From: Farysia itapuensis
Taxonomy: Eukaryota; Basidiomycota; Ustilaginomycetes; Ustilaginales; Ustilaginaceae
Assembly (NCBI GenBank): GCA_023212645.1
Contig: JALBYC010000009.1
Coordinates: 310,001 to 374,000 of the forward strand
Direction: 5' to 3'
Length of the DNA: 64,000 nt
The stretch's first letter is position 1, and each line of letters opens with the position of its first letter. Below the pieces are notes generated by a model that did not search any database, was not told the DNA's origin, and worked only from the letters and a program-made list of their open reading frames with translations. A program made the translations under genes and the position numbers. This document shows, one piece after another, positions 20,429 to 29,199 of this stretch.

Positions 20429-20511
20429 GAAAACTCAAGGAAGTCTTGCTGTCCAAGGATGCTGGCCTCGAGTTGCTACACGGCCGCAAGTCTCACACCT
20501 TTCTATGCTAG
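20332..20511 (+). pseudogene. truncated paralogue of the 22833 gene (stop-interrupted)
   Basis: The first 32 codons (MEASSAISLSPSLTTPD ... DEPVKARL) are near-identical to the start of the protein encoded at 22833. The sequence then diverges completely (GKLKEVLLSKDAGLELL). A TAG at 20509-20511 ends the frame at codon 60. The same frame stays open for another 45 codons (AKYKDTPAFVWKPTCK ...) to a TGA at 20647-20649 and still looks protein-like. It could be a decayed gene with one nonsense mutation, an unrecognised intron, or simply a short protein. Decay following the duplication seems most likely. Confidence 0.45.
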
Positions 20512-20922
20512 GCAAAGTACAAAGATACACCGGCCTTTGTCTGGAAGCCAACATGCAAGCTTCCTGAAAAATCTCGAGATTATCCAATGCCACCCGAGTT
20601 TGACGGATGTATAGCTCTACACACCGCGGAACTTAGAGAAGCATCCTGAAGCGGGCTTCTGAGGATGCTGGCCTGGAAAGGACGGTGTCTTCGGCGATTG
20701 TACGTTGAGCCTAGTTGCTGATGCGCCAGATGCAAGGTGTCCTGAAGTCGCATCAGATAACCGCGTCCATGCAGCATTACGTGGGCAGCAACACCTTCCA
20801 CCGAAAGGTATGCATGCCTTATCACCGTCCCGTAGACGGTGTAAGCATGGCTGAAGGAGGGCAAGCCTCCGCCTCTGGCACGGCTATCGGCATCACACAC
20901 AGAGATCAATGGCACTGTGGAC

Positions 20923-21309
20923 ATGATCCTCGACGCTGCAGAGTCCACCGATGATCAACTCGCGATTCTGCGCGACCTTCTGGCAGCTCACTTGGCCAGT
21001 GACTGCGACGTCGTAGCTGAAGATGACGAAGTCGTGTCCAACGACAATGTACTCGACACGTCTCTCGATACGCGTCTAGAAGACGACGATGTACTCGACG
21101 CGTCTCTCGATGCGCGCCTAGAAGACGACGATGACGACTTCCGCTGTTTGAATATCGCGTTCCTTGACGGGCAAGATGTTGGCGAGGACTGTCTCCATCC
21201 CCTTTTCCGAGCACAGCCTGTCGACAAGCAAGATGATGGCGAGGTTCAAATTCGTTCCCATTTTCGAGCACAGCATGTCGGATCAACAGCAGCTCGACAA
21301 AAGACTTAG
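20923..21309 (+). CDS. hypothetical acidic protein with internal repeats
   Basis: The 128-aa ORF begins MILDAAESTDDQLAILRDLLAAH, then has two tandem 14-residue acidic repeats (VLDTSLDTRLEDDD / VLDASLDARLEDDD) and a less perfect 19-residue duplication (LFRAQPVDKQDDGE / HFRAQHVGS). I do not recognise it. The TAG at 21307-21309 is followed in the same frame by 46 open codons (DSGAAASASADALVDFF ... AADANLS) up to a TGA at 21448-21450, so the frame may be interrupted or spliced. It lies between the two copies of the direct duplication. It may be one exon or fragment of a larger degenerate gene reaching about 22340. Confidence 0.35.
   Translation: MILDAAESTDDQLAILRDLLAAHLASDCDVVAEDDEVVSNDNVLDTSLDTRLEDDDVLDASLDARLEDDDDDFRCLNIAFLDGQDVGEDCLHPLFRAQPVDKQDDGEVQIRSHFRAQHVGSTAARQKT
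21043..21132. repeat. two-unit 42-bp tandem repeat
   Basis: The 42-bp unit containing GTACTCGACRCGTCTCTCG is present twice in tandem and encodes the acidic 14-aa repeats. A further roughly 57-bp imperfect duplication follows at about 21170-21285. Confidence 0.8.
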
Positions 21310-21445
21310 GACAGCGGAGCAGCAGCTTCAGCGAGCGCCGACGCTTTGGTCGACTTCTTTCGCACTGCTGTTGGCCGAGGGTTCTCTGTGTCGACGGCGG
21401 TCAAGCAAGCTGCCACCGTGCTTGACGCCGCCGATGCCAACTTAA

Positions 21446-22339
21446 GTTGACGGAGCGTACACGGCATTGCCCATCCATTCACCGAGACGTGCGAAAATCA
21501 GTGGAAAAGCATCTTTGCTTACTGTGTGGGACCCGCAGGACGACAAGTGTATTGCGTGTCTTGGAGAGGAGGCACACGTTGGCCCGGACGCGGGAACGGT
21601 AGCCTTAAGGTGCAATGCCTGCTACGTTGAAAGGTGCAAGATATCCTACTGTGTAGTCTGTTGGGAAGTCAGGCCCGTTGATCAGATCGAGGATCACGTC
21701 CTAATCTGCTTTCAGGAATATGTTGAGAAGCACAGCGGCCAGCTTCTCACGGGGGTAGAACGAGGCTTTTGCGACTTCGGCATGCCGAAGCCTTCCCTGC
21801 AGTATTGGGAAGGGATCACTTTTTGGACGTGTCCTTTTGCTTCATGCGTATACACCCAAATCGGCTGGGAACACGCTGGGCCCGGCGCCTTCCGAGAGCG
21901 CCGAGAGCAGTGGGAAGGGACGAGCGTTAGATTCCTACCTGGCCTCAACTCGTACGATCGTACATAACTGGGAAAGGCAGCATCTATGCCTTTCCAAACC
22001 GGACAACCTTCTACAGCCATCTTGCCTCCCATCTTTCGCGTCAAGGACCAGGAACATGCGACCTACGTTTCTCACTCATCGACGAGCGCGTCTGCTGTCC
22101 GACCCTATATTGCGACCTGTCGTGGCAGGACAGCAAGGAAGGTCGCCTTCGCCTGTTGTGTCATCTCATTACTGACCGCCACCTTTCTATACTGTTTGAC
22201 GGCGCAGGAAAATGCATACGGTTCAATGACCATGTCCAGCCTGGAGAAATGGACCCCAGCTGTTCGAACGGGTCATGCCCCGAAACCTGGTCAGAAGATT
22301 TTTCTGTACCGATTGCAAACCCCAGTGTCCCGGAAGGGT
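21446..22339 (+). pseudogene. cysteine-rich hypothetical gene, fragmented or multi-exon
   Basis: A frame open from 21446 to 21967 has no ATG before a zinc-finger-like cluster (DDKCIACLGEE, LRCNACYVERC, SYCVVCWEV, then His and Cys). A second open frame, about 21915-22339, encodes another Cys/His-rich segment (CDLRFSLIDERVCC, YCDLSWQD, LLCHLITDRH, SCSNGSC). Both have protein-like composition, but no ATG-started single frame links them. They may be exons of one gene or a frameshifted relic. The CxxC spacing suggests bound zinc. I recognise no family. The patch is bounded by the two copies of the amidase-end duplication. Confidence 0.35.
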
Positions 22340-22510
22340 AAGGAGAAAAGCCACGATTAACGACCACCGCCAGATTTATGGGCCCGAAGCCTATGGTCCT
22401 CGGACCTTCCCTGTCGAAGAGTCCACGACCACATACGTGTATATAGCTAGATTGCACCGCATCCTCTATCTGCAATCTACGTATTTCCCTCAAGATGTCC
22501 TCCAAGAAAA

Positions 22511-22614
22511 TCATCAGACTACCACGGTCTGCCGATCTGTCTCCAAGTCGCTGGCTATCGACTGCAAGAGGGGCGCGCCATTGCTGTGGCCCAACAGCTT
22601 AGCCGTTGTAAATA
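22511..22614 (+). pseudogene. orphan 3' end of an amidase gene
   Basis: These codons reproduce the amidase C terminus (SSDYHGLPICLQVAGYRL ... AQQLSRCK, then TAG) in an open frame without the rest of the gene. The copy encodes GLPICLQV where the intact gene has GLSICLQV; Pro is the usual residue in amidases, so this copy may preserve the older sequence. It marks the breakpoint of a duplication. Confidence 0.85.
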
Positions 22615-22929
22615 GCTTGGTAGCAGGATCGAGGGCTCTAGAGATTGAGGAATCATACACTGATAGTTGCATTTCCATAACCTGACACATTGACCTCCAC
22701 ACCGTGCTAAATGTTTCTTGTACCAACATACTTTTCACTTTGGGATTGCTGTTCTCCTGTTGAGCTTCTTCACCTTCATCAGCTCTGCATCTCAGCAATT
22801 TTGGCACCACGACAAGCTTTCATTGAATAGCGATGGAATCGTCTTCGGCAATATCGCCGAGCCCGTTCTTGACTACACCAAACCCCTTAGCACCCAGTAT
22901 CGTAGACGAACCTGTAAAGGCAAGGCTAG
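22511..22929 (+). repeat. direct duplication, copy B
   Basis: This is the second copy of the segment at 20006-20428. It starts abruptly at TCATCAGACTACCACGG and ends at AAGGCTAG, after which the sequences differ. Confidence 0.93.
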
Positions 22930-23615
22930 AATACTATGCCTTCTGCCTCGGGTCAGACGAGCAGCGCACTGCCTCGCTTCTTGAAGAGCCCGCAATACCT
23001 GTAGCGATCTATCCTCTATGCCTTGTACTCAGATACTTAGTCGTCAAAGAGCAAGTCCGTCTCGGAGAGTCGAGTAAGCGCTTCAATTGGTCTCTGAAGC
23101 AGTTGTTCGCTGCGGTCTCGTCTGGATTCGCTGCATACGGCTATCATCAGACACTCAAATCAGATCCGACCCTAACGACACTAAACCTTCCAGACTCTTG
23201 TCGGCTGCAGCCAGCCTTGGAGCCCACAACTCGCGATATCCATCTACAAACCAGCTTGCAGCTGACTCTCCAATCGGCATGGCACCTTGCTCAGGCGCTT
23301 TTGCTTTGTCCAGAACCTTTCTCGACACCCCCCAGCTCTCTCGTCCTTGGATACATGTTTCACCACGTCGCACAATCAACGCAGCATATCACAGAAGAGT
23401 CAATACAGGCTGATGCTTCAGAAACGGAAGTCGCCATGATGCGATGGATCCTGGATGGTACCCGTGACTGGCTCGCCATCGACATTGAAGCTCTGCGCAA
23501 GGCCAAGCGTGATCGAAAGAAGGCCACTGCATCGCCAAAAGATACCAAATCGTCGCAAAGCGCTACCAAAGTAAGGGCTGGGTTCGCCCTCTTGGCTGAC
23601 GCTGAAAACGAGTAA
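22833..23615 (+). CDS. hypothetical protein, duplicated N terminus
   Basis: The single-exon ORF encodes 260 aa that I do not recognise. The N-terminal 32 residues (MESSSAISPSPFLTTPN ... DEPVKARL) are shared with the truncated ORF at 20332. The middle is Leu-rich and helical in character (FNWSLKQLFAAVSSGFAAYG, LQLTLQSAWHLAQALLL). An SSLVLGYMFHHVAQSTQH segment follows, and the C-terminal 40 residues are Lys/Ser-rich (KAKRDRKKATASPKDTKSS). No signal peptide or certain membrane helix is seen. The open frame of this length and its composition favour a real gene. The homologous 5' flank implies it inherited its promoter through the duplication. Confidence 0.6.
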   Translation: MESSSAISPSPFLTTPNPLAPSIVDEPVKARLEYYAFCLGSDEQRTASLLEEPAIPVAIYPLCLVLRYLVVKEQVRLGESSKRFNWSLKQLFAAVSSGFAAYGYHQTLKSDPTLTTLNLPDSCRLQPALEPTTRDIHLQTSLQLTLQSAWHLAQALLLCPEPFSTPPSSLVLGYMFHHVAQSTQHITEESIQADASETEVAMMRWILDGTRDWLAIDIEALRKAKRDRKKATASPKDTKSSQSATKVRAGFALLADAENE

Positions 23616-24302
23616 TCGCATGTAAAAAGTCATCTGCACCATTGAGATTCAGCTTCAATCATCTTGGCTCGCCGTATCAGCAGGTGTCCAGTGTGAATTG
23701 CAGATGTTGATTGGATCTGAAGAAAGTGCTGTCGTCCTTACAATCATGCGACTGGAGAGGATGGTTTCACAGCCATCGCTTAGTCCAGCTTTTCGAGCCT
23801 GGCTGTGTGTAGCTACTTTGGTGTAGCAGCTGACAGAGAGAAGCGCAGTCTTGCTTACAGACGGCACCAGCTAGCAAGTGTGTACCGTGTACGTTCAGAA
23901 ACTATTTAAGGGGCAACGGTAGCCATTGTCTTTGCTACGTCGGATGTGTTATGCCTACCCTGGTGTGCAGCATAACGACATCAGCGGAGTACTTTATTGT
24001 TCCCCGCTTACGATATATACCTTCTAGGTGCAGGTTTGAGCAGCCTACCAAGAAAGCATTAATGCGATGGCCAGCCATAGTCGCACTGAATAATGCATCG
24101 TTGCGGGTTCCTATCCGCGGACTTCGGTTTTAGCAACAGGCATGAAATTCCCCATGCATTGTTGTCCTACCGCTATCTGGCGGTGGCCCTGCCGCTGACG
24201 ACGCATTGACAAGACGGAGCAAGGAGGATCAGGTCTGTGCATATATAAGAGCCCCATCGGCCGGCGTTCCTGCCTCTATCTACGATCCCTCCTTACTTCA
24301 AA
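23616..24302. other. intergenic region upstream of the SDR gene
   Basis: No gene is seen. The right end carries the SDR promoter, with a TATA box at 24242. Confidence 0.5.
24242..24249 (+). promoter_or_regulatory. TATA box of the SDR gene
   Basis: TATATAAG lies 54-61 bp upstream of the ATG at 24303, a sharp placement for a regulated fungal promoter. Confidence 0.55.
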
Positions 24303-25265
24303 ATGGGCTTCTTGTGGTCTCAACTCTTTGTGCGTCCCGCGTATCCTACGCAGTCATGCGAGGGCATGACAATCATTGTCACTGGCTCCAACGTTGGCCT
24401 GGGCAAAGAAGCTGCCCGTCACTTTGCGCGTTTGGGTGCAGCCAAAGTCATTCTGGCTGTTCGTAACCTCGAAGCGGGCGAGCTTGCCAAGAAGGACATC
24501 GAAGAATCAACACAGTGCGACGCAAAGGTGGTGGAGGTATGGAAACTGGACCTGGCCTCTTACGATTCCGTCAAGGCTTTCGCAGAGAAAGTCTCCGGTC
24601 TGGACCGCATCGACGCTGTGGTGGAGAATGCCGGTATAGCCGTGGACAAGATCTCCATGGCAGAGGGTCACGAGCGCACCATCACAATCAATGTTATCAG
24701 CACTTTCCTGCTAGCCGTCTTGCTGTTGCCCAAACTCAAGTCGGTCGCCAAGCAGCACAACATTCAGCCTCGTCTCACCATCGTTTCTAGCGAAGTTCAC
24801 GGATGGACTGCCTTCAAGCAGAAGTCTGAACCCAACATCTTTGAAGCGCTGGACAAACCGTCGCAGAAGGACATGGGTGATCGTTACCCGTTGAGCAAGC
24901 TTCTCGAAGTTCTTGTCGTTCGTCACCTTGCACCTCTTCTGCAGTCGAGCGGGGTGATTCTCAACATGCTCAACCCCGGATTGTGCCACTCGGAGCTCGG
25001 CCGCGACGCCGGCATTGCCCTCTCCATCCTCAAGTTCTTCCTCGCTCGCACGACCGAGATGGGAAGCCGCACATTGGTCGCCTCCGGCCTGGCCGGCAAG
25101 GAGTCTCATGGAAAGTACATGACCGATGGGCTCGTCGATGACTCTGCCCTCTCGGCGTTTGCCTCCAGTGAGGAAGGCGCACAAGTTGGCGAAAAGGTGT
25201 GGACCGAGCTGAGCCAGATTCTCGAGAAGATTCAGCCTGGTGTGACCAAATCCATTAAAGGATAG
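24303..25265 (+). CDS. short-chain dehydrogenase/reductase
   Basis: The 320-aa product is a classical SDR. It has the nucleotide-binding motif TGSNVGLGKEAARHFA (TGxxxGxG), VENAGIAV (NAG motif), a catalytic Ser in TIVSSEVHG, and YPLSK (YxxxK), followed by LNPGLCHSELGRD. The pattern resembles the retinol-dehydrogenase-like fungal SDRs that reduce or oxidise lipophilic alcohols with NADP(H). The actual substrate cannot be read from sequence. The short hydrophobic leader MGFLWSQLFV may associate with membrane. It is single-exon, with a clear TATA box. Confidence 0.86.
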   Translation: MGFLWSQLFVRPAYPTQSCEGMTIIVTGSNVGLGKEAARHFARLGAAKVILAVRNLEAGELAKKDIEESTQCDAKVVEVWKLDLASYDSVKAFAEKVSGLDRIDAVVENAGIAVDKISMAEGHERTITINVISTFLLAVLLLPKLKSVAKQHNIQPRLTIVSSEVHGWTAFKQKSEPNIFEALDKPSQKDMGDRYPLSKLLEVLVVRHLAPLLQSSGVILNMLNPGLCHSELGRDAGIALSILKFFLARTTEMGSRTLVASGLAGKESHGKYMTDGLVDDSALSAFASSEEGAQVGEKVWTELSQILEKIQPGVTKSIKG

Positions 25266-25420
25266 AGCCACCAGTCACATGCTAGCGACCCAACATACCC
25301 CTTTTAGCTCAAGCATACCCTTGCTTAGTTTATCCCTGCTATGTATTGAAACACCCGGAAGTAGGACGTAAGGTAACATTTCCTCTGATGAAGCCGCGTG
25401 CACAAAGGCGTGAAGCACGC

Positions 25421-26084
25421 TCATTTGTCCGATGCCTTCTCGTCCAAAACTACACAGATGGCCATTATGAGAGCGGCATCGACATTGGGAGCAATTGTCA
25501 CGATGTATGTCTGTTGTCCGACTGCCAAGCGAGAGCGTTCGAGTCAATTGCTTCCGAATGGGGGAACGGGGTAGGTGCTTACACATTAGCTGGCCAGCGT
25601 TGCCATACTCTTTGCTAACGTCGGCAACTACGGAGCCGTCTTGAGCCTTGATCGTAGCTCCATGTTTGAACCAGTCGCCTTCGAGGTGCAGACTAGTTTG
25701 GCGGCCGTCACCCGCGAGGTTGCGGAAGGAAACTTCCAATTTGGTGCCCATAAAGGAGTGACCTTGAATCTCAAACAACACCTCGTTGTTGCCTCCGACT
25801 CGCAGTCCGCGATACTTCTTTGGAAAGGACAACGACACTGCTTTGATCTCAAACAAAGGTTGATTTTGATGATTTTTGACCACCTTTGTTGCGTGCAGTG
25901 ACAGAGCTTTGGCCTCAACGTCGAAAACGACAGCGCCTGTCACCGCGTCTTTGACAGCGAAATCGTCGCCTGTGAAAAATAGCTTGCGTTCACGGACCTT
26001 GAGCGCTATAGGTACAGTGTGTCGAGTAAACTCAGGGAAGACGCCTAACGGCGCAGCTGATGCGGTCAAATTGGCCGTTTTCAT
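25421..26084 (-). CDS. LURP-one-related (tubby-like) protein, two exons
   Basis: The model is exon 1 at 25583-26084 and exon 2 at 25421-25521, with a 61-nt intron (donor GTAAGC, acceptor TTGGCAG). Splicing joins NAGQLM to FGQQTYIVTIAPNVDAAL and ends LDEKASDK, giving 200 aa. The protein fits the LURP-one/scramblase-like tubby C2 fold, with LFFTGDDFAVKDAVTGAVVFDVEA early, EIQGHSFMGTKLEV in the middle, and a C-terminal helix DAALIMAICVVLDE. The molecular role of this family in fungi is unknown. Without the intron the frame runs into an unrelated tail, so the spliced model is preferred. The start ATG (MKTANLT) is the first one close to the domain. Confidence 0.85.
25522..25582 (-). other. intron in the LURP-one-like gene
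   Basis: This 61-nt intron splits the Phe codon of LM-F-GQQTY. The donor is GTAAGC and the acceptor is GGCAG. Confidence 0.8.
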
Positions 26085-26238
26085 GGCTGATAGTGGTAGA
26101 GAGAGTAGACGGCAGGCGGGGTCAGGCGGTGCCAAGACATTGTAGCACAGAGTGGAGTGCCGCTGCTCAGCGCACAGTCCTATTTCCAGAGATACTGAAT
26201 TCAACCAACAGGGTGCACTGAAAGAACGAAGGGTGTGC

Positions 26239-27129
26239 CTAATTCTTGCTGCCAATGAAGGGAACGAAGCATGGCACATTCTCCTTGTACTGCTTCCACT
26301 TGGGATTGTCCTTGTTCTTCTTGTCGCCGCTCTCCTCGAGCATAGGCACACCGCTGATGAATCGGATCAGTCCGTACTCAAGGAGAGGGCTCATGGCAGC
26401 CAGTCCCACAATCCAGGGTGGATAAAATGGACCGGCATGAGTCAGAGCTCGGGTGGCCAGAATGAACTGACCAGTCCACAGACTCACTTCGCCAAAGTAG
26501 TTGGGATGTCGAGACCAGCCCCAAACACCGGAACTGATGAACGCTTCGTCGTGCTTGCCAGCGTTCTTGGCTTCGCGCCAGGCCGATTTCTGTCGGTCTG
26601 CGACGATCTCGAGACCCATACCTGCTAGCCAGATACCGAGGCCGATGTAGTCACGCGCTCCCATGGGCGGCTGCGCGTTGCGTGGAATAGAATTGACAAG
26701 GTACACTGGTAGTGCAGTGATAGTGATCCACGTAGCCTGCATCATCCAAGCACCGAAGAACTTCGGGGGACTCTTCTTGATCTCTTCGAATCGTGAATCC
26801 CCACCCGACTTCTGAATGCGCTGGAACAAGAACGTGCCCAGACGGAAAGCCCAGATAAGCGTGATGCCCGTCATGATGACCTGGCGTGGGTGAAATGCGC
26901 TGATGGACGTCGGCAAGCTGACATTCTTGAAGCCATCGACATAGCGAGCGCGAAGCCACGGCATGTAGAGCGAGAGACCAGCTGCAGAGATGAAGCCCAA
27001 AGATCCGCAAAGGTCGTAGTACTTCTCCGTCTTTAGTGGCACCGCAATGGAAGCACACGCGGCCTGGAAGCCATAAATGACTCCCAAGGTTGGAAGAAGC
27101 GCCTTCAAGCCTACAGTGTACGTACTCAT
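26239..27129 (-). CDS. DUF1295 / steroid 5-alpha-reductase-like membrane protein
   Basis: The 296-aa multi-pass protein matches the DUF1295 family, related to 3-oxo-5-alpha-steroid 4-dehydrogenases and isoprenylcysteine methyltransferases. It shows TLIWAFRLGTFLFQRIQKSGGDSRF, IWLAGMGLEIVADRQKSAWR, and the C-terminal signature SGVWGWSRHPNYFGEVSLW, which in the superfamily binds NADPH or S-adenosylmethionine. A reductase acting on a lipid is plausible but unproven. The start is the first ATG (MSTYTVGLK). A TATATATC element lies about 45 bp upstream on the minus strand. Confidence 0.85.
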   Translation of the reverse strand: MSTYTVGLKALLPTLGVIYGFQAACASIAVPLKTEKYYDLCGSLGFISAAGLSLYMPWLRARYVDGFKNVSLPTSISAFHPRQVIMTGITLIWAFRLGTFLFQRIQKSGGDSRFEEIKKSPPKFFGAWMMQATWITITALPVYLVNSIPRNAQPPMGARDYIGLGIWLAGMGLEIVADRQKSAWREAKNAGKHDEAFISSGVWGWSRHPNYFGEVSLWTGQFILATRALTHAGPFYPPWIVGLAAMSPLLEYGLIRFISGVPMLEESGDKKNKDNPKWKQYKENVPCFVPFIGSKN

Positions 27130-27475
27130 CTTGCTGTGGGCATGAAGCAGGCGTTGCGAACAGAAAGATGCATGATATATAGCATACAGAGCACGTATCT
27201 ACATTATGCAATCCCGCGGACAGGCGATGACGATGATTAGCTTCCTGCTGCATGCCTGCATTGCTGATATTTTTGAAAATTACAGTCTAACACGTGGCTC
27301 AAAACTACCTCCGAAATTCCGAAATTAATTTTGGACTCGATTGATCTGCGGATCTTGAAAGCGAGTGAAGCGCCAAGCACGCGCCTGCCCAAACATGCCA
27401 AACTGCACGTTTGACATGTCGGAACGTACAATGATTCGCCGCTTTTGCCCTTTTCACCTTCATCTTTGAATCAAC
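27130..27475. promoter_or_regulatory. divergent promoter of the DUF1295 gene and PNS1
   Basis: The 346 bp lie between opposed start codons. A TATATA element near 27175 suits the minus-strand gene. A pyrimidine-rich leader precedes the PNS1 ATG. Confidence 0.4.
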
Positions 27476-29053
27476 ATGTCGCAACCCTATTATGGCAACA
27501 ATTCTGGCCCTGGCTATCCGCCCCCGCAGATGCAGCAGTCTGGGCCATATGGTCCGGGTGCCTATCAAGGACAGCCCAATGGCGCACAGAACTACTATGG
27601 CGCTCCCAACGATCAACAGGCTGCGTACTACGGCTCAGATCACAAGGCGCCGCTCAAGCCTGACGGCTTCGAAGGCGAGCGTTTGCAGCCCAACAAGCCC
27701 AAGTTCAATGATCCAATCTTTCTGGTCCTCTTTCTCGCTGTCTTTGGTGGCTTCATTGCACTCTCTGTCATCTGTTTGCAAGGGTACTCTAGCAGCAACG
27801 TCAATGAGTCTATTGGCCAAGGCAACGTCGCTGGTTCCACTCTCAATGGTGCCACTGCAATCCTCTTTATGCTATGCTGCGCAGTCGCTCTCGGTCTCTC
27901 CATCATCTACATCTTGCTCGTTCGTACCTTTCCCAAATTTATCCTAGAGGCGACCTTGCTTCTTACCACGCTGAGCAACGTCGCTTTCTGCGTCTATCTT
28001 TGGGTCAAGGGCAACACATCTGCCGCTATCATCTTCACTATCTTTGCCGTTCTGAGCGTGATAGCTTACTTCTTCATGCGAAAGCGGATCCCGCTGGCCA
28101 AGCTCATCCTTGTCACGGTCATTCAGACTGCAAACCAGTACAAGAGCGTATACGTTGTCGCTTTGCTTGGACTACTGGTCGAGACTGCGTTCAGTGCCTG
28201 GGTGGGATGGACCATTGTTGCTGTCTACCAGCGATTTGAACCTTCTGGCCAAGCTTCCGGAAGCAGCTCAGGCAACGGAGCCGTCATTGGTCTGATGGTC
28301 TTTGTTGTCTTCTGCTACTACTGGATATCAGAGGTGATCAAGAACGTTGCTTTCACCACCGTAGCCGGCATCTACGGCACCGCTTACTACAACGCCACCA
28401 AAGTTTCGCACGCCGCGTGGGGCGCCTTCCGCAGAAGCATGACTTACAGTCTCGGCTCGATCTGTTTTGGATCTCTGATTGTCGCGTTGCTCGACTTGCT
28501 GCGTGCCTTTTTCAACATCTTACAGAGCCAGGCCAGAGCCGATGGCGACATGGTCGGCCAGATCTTGGCTTGTGTTGCCGCCTGCTGTGTGAGCTGCATT
28601 CGAGGCCTGGTCGACTATTTCAACCGATACGCTTACATCAACATTGCTCTGTACGGGAACGGATATATCAGGGCAGCCAAGGAGACCTGGTCGCTCATCA
28701 AGGACCGTGGCATTGATGCGCTCATCAACGACAGTTTGGTCAATATTGTCTTTAACTGTGGTGCCTTTATCGTCGGTCTCTTGACTGCGCTTTTTGCCTA
28801 CATCTACGAGCAGAAGACCAACCCACAGTATCTGCAGAACGACTCGGGTTACTACGCCATCATCCTGTTGGTCGCGTTCGGTCTCGGTTTCAACATTGCG
28901 CTCAGTGTAGGATCCGGCAGCATTGCTTCCGGTGTTAGCACCTATTTCGTTGCCCTCGCCGAAGACCCATACATTCTTCAGGGCAAGAACCCTGAGCTGT
29001 TTGAGATGATCCGACAACAATACCCTCGCGTCGTCAACGCCGTCCACAACTAG
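27476..29053 (+). CDS. PNS1: PNS1 choline-transporter-like (SLC44/CTL) protein
   Basis: The 525-aa membrane protein matches the CTL family member Pns1. A Gly/Pro/Tyr/Gln-rich cytosolic N terminus (YYGNNSGPGYPPPQMQQSG) precedes KPKFNDPIFLVLFLAVFGGF. About ten membrane helices follow, with the CTL-specific stretches FRRSMTYSLGSICFGSLIV, FNRYAYINIALYGNGY and KETWSLIKDRGIDALINDS. It sits in the plasma membrane; yeast Pns1 has no proven choline transport. The start is the first ATG. It is single-exon. Confidence 0.93.
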   Translation: MSQPYYGNNSGPGYPPPQMQQSGPYGPGAYQGQPNGAQNYYGAPNDQQAAYYGSDHKAPLKPDGFEGERLQPNKPKFNDPIFLVLFLAVFGGFIALSVICLQGYSSSNVNESIGQGNVAGSTLNGATAILFMLCCAVALGLSIIYILLVRTFPKFILEATLLLTTLSNVAFCVYLWVKGNTSAAIIFTIFAVLSVIAYFFMRKRIPLAKLILVTVIQTANQYKSVYVVALLGLLVETAFSAWVGWTIVAVYQRFEPSGQASGSSSGNGAVIGLMVFVVFCYYWISEVIKNVAFTTVAGIYGTAYYNATKVSHAAWGAFRRSMTYSLGSICFGSLIVALLDLLRAFFNILQSQARADGDMVGQILACVAACCVSCIRGLVDYFNRYAYINIALYGNGYIRAAKETWSLIKDRGIDALINDSLVNIVFNCGAFIVGLLTALFAYIYEQKTNPQYLQNDSGYYAIILLVAFGLGFNIALSVGSGSIASGVSTYFVALAEDPYILQGKNPELFEMIRQQYPRVVNAVHN

Positions 29054-29199
29054 GCCAGCGCAATTGCTCGCTCACTGCTGTGCATACCCGTTATACCAGC
29101 TCTTTACTTTACTCAATACTCCTGTCACTGTCAGGCACTCTCGCTAATGCTTATATCATTTTTCAGTCTTAAAGCTGCTCCATCTCGTAGCTACTTTGG

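Noticed and set aside
24711..25271. 186-codon minus-strand frame
   Set aside because: It is a shadow of the SDR gene; no motif.
25275..25420. Unspliced C-terminal extension of the LURP-one-like frame
   Set aside because: The intron at 25522-25582 restores the family C terminus and a stop at 25421; the unspliced tail has no family resemblance.
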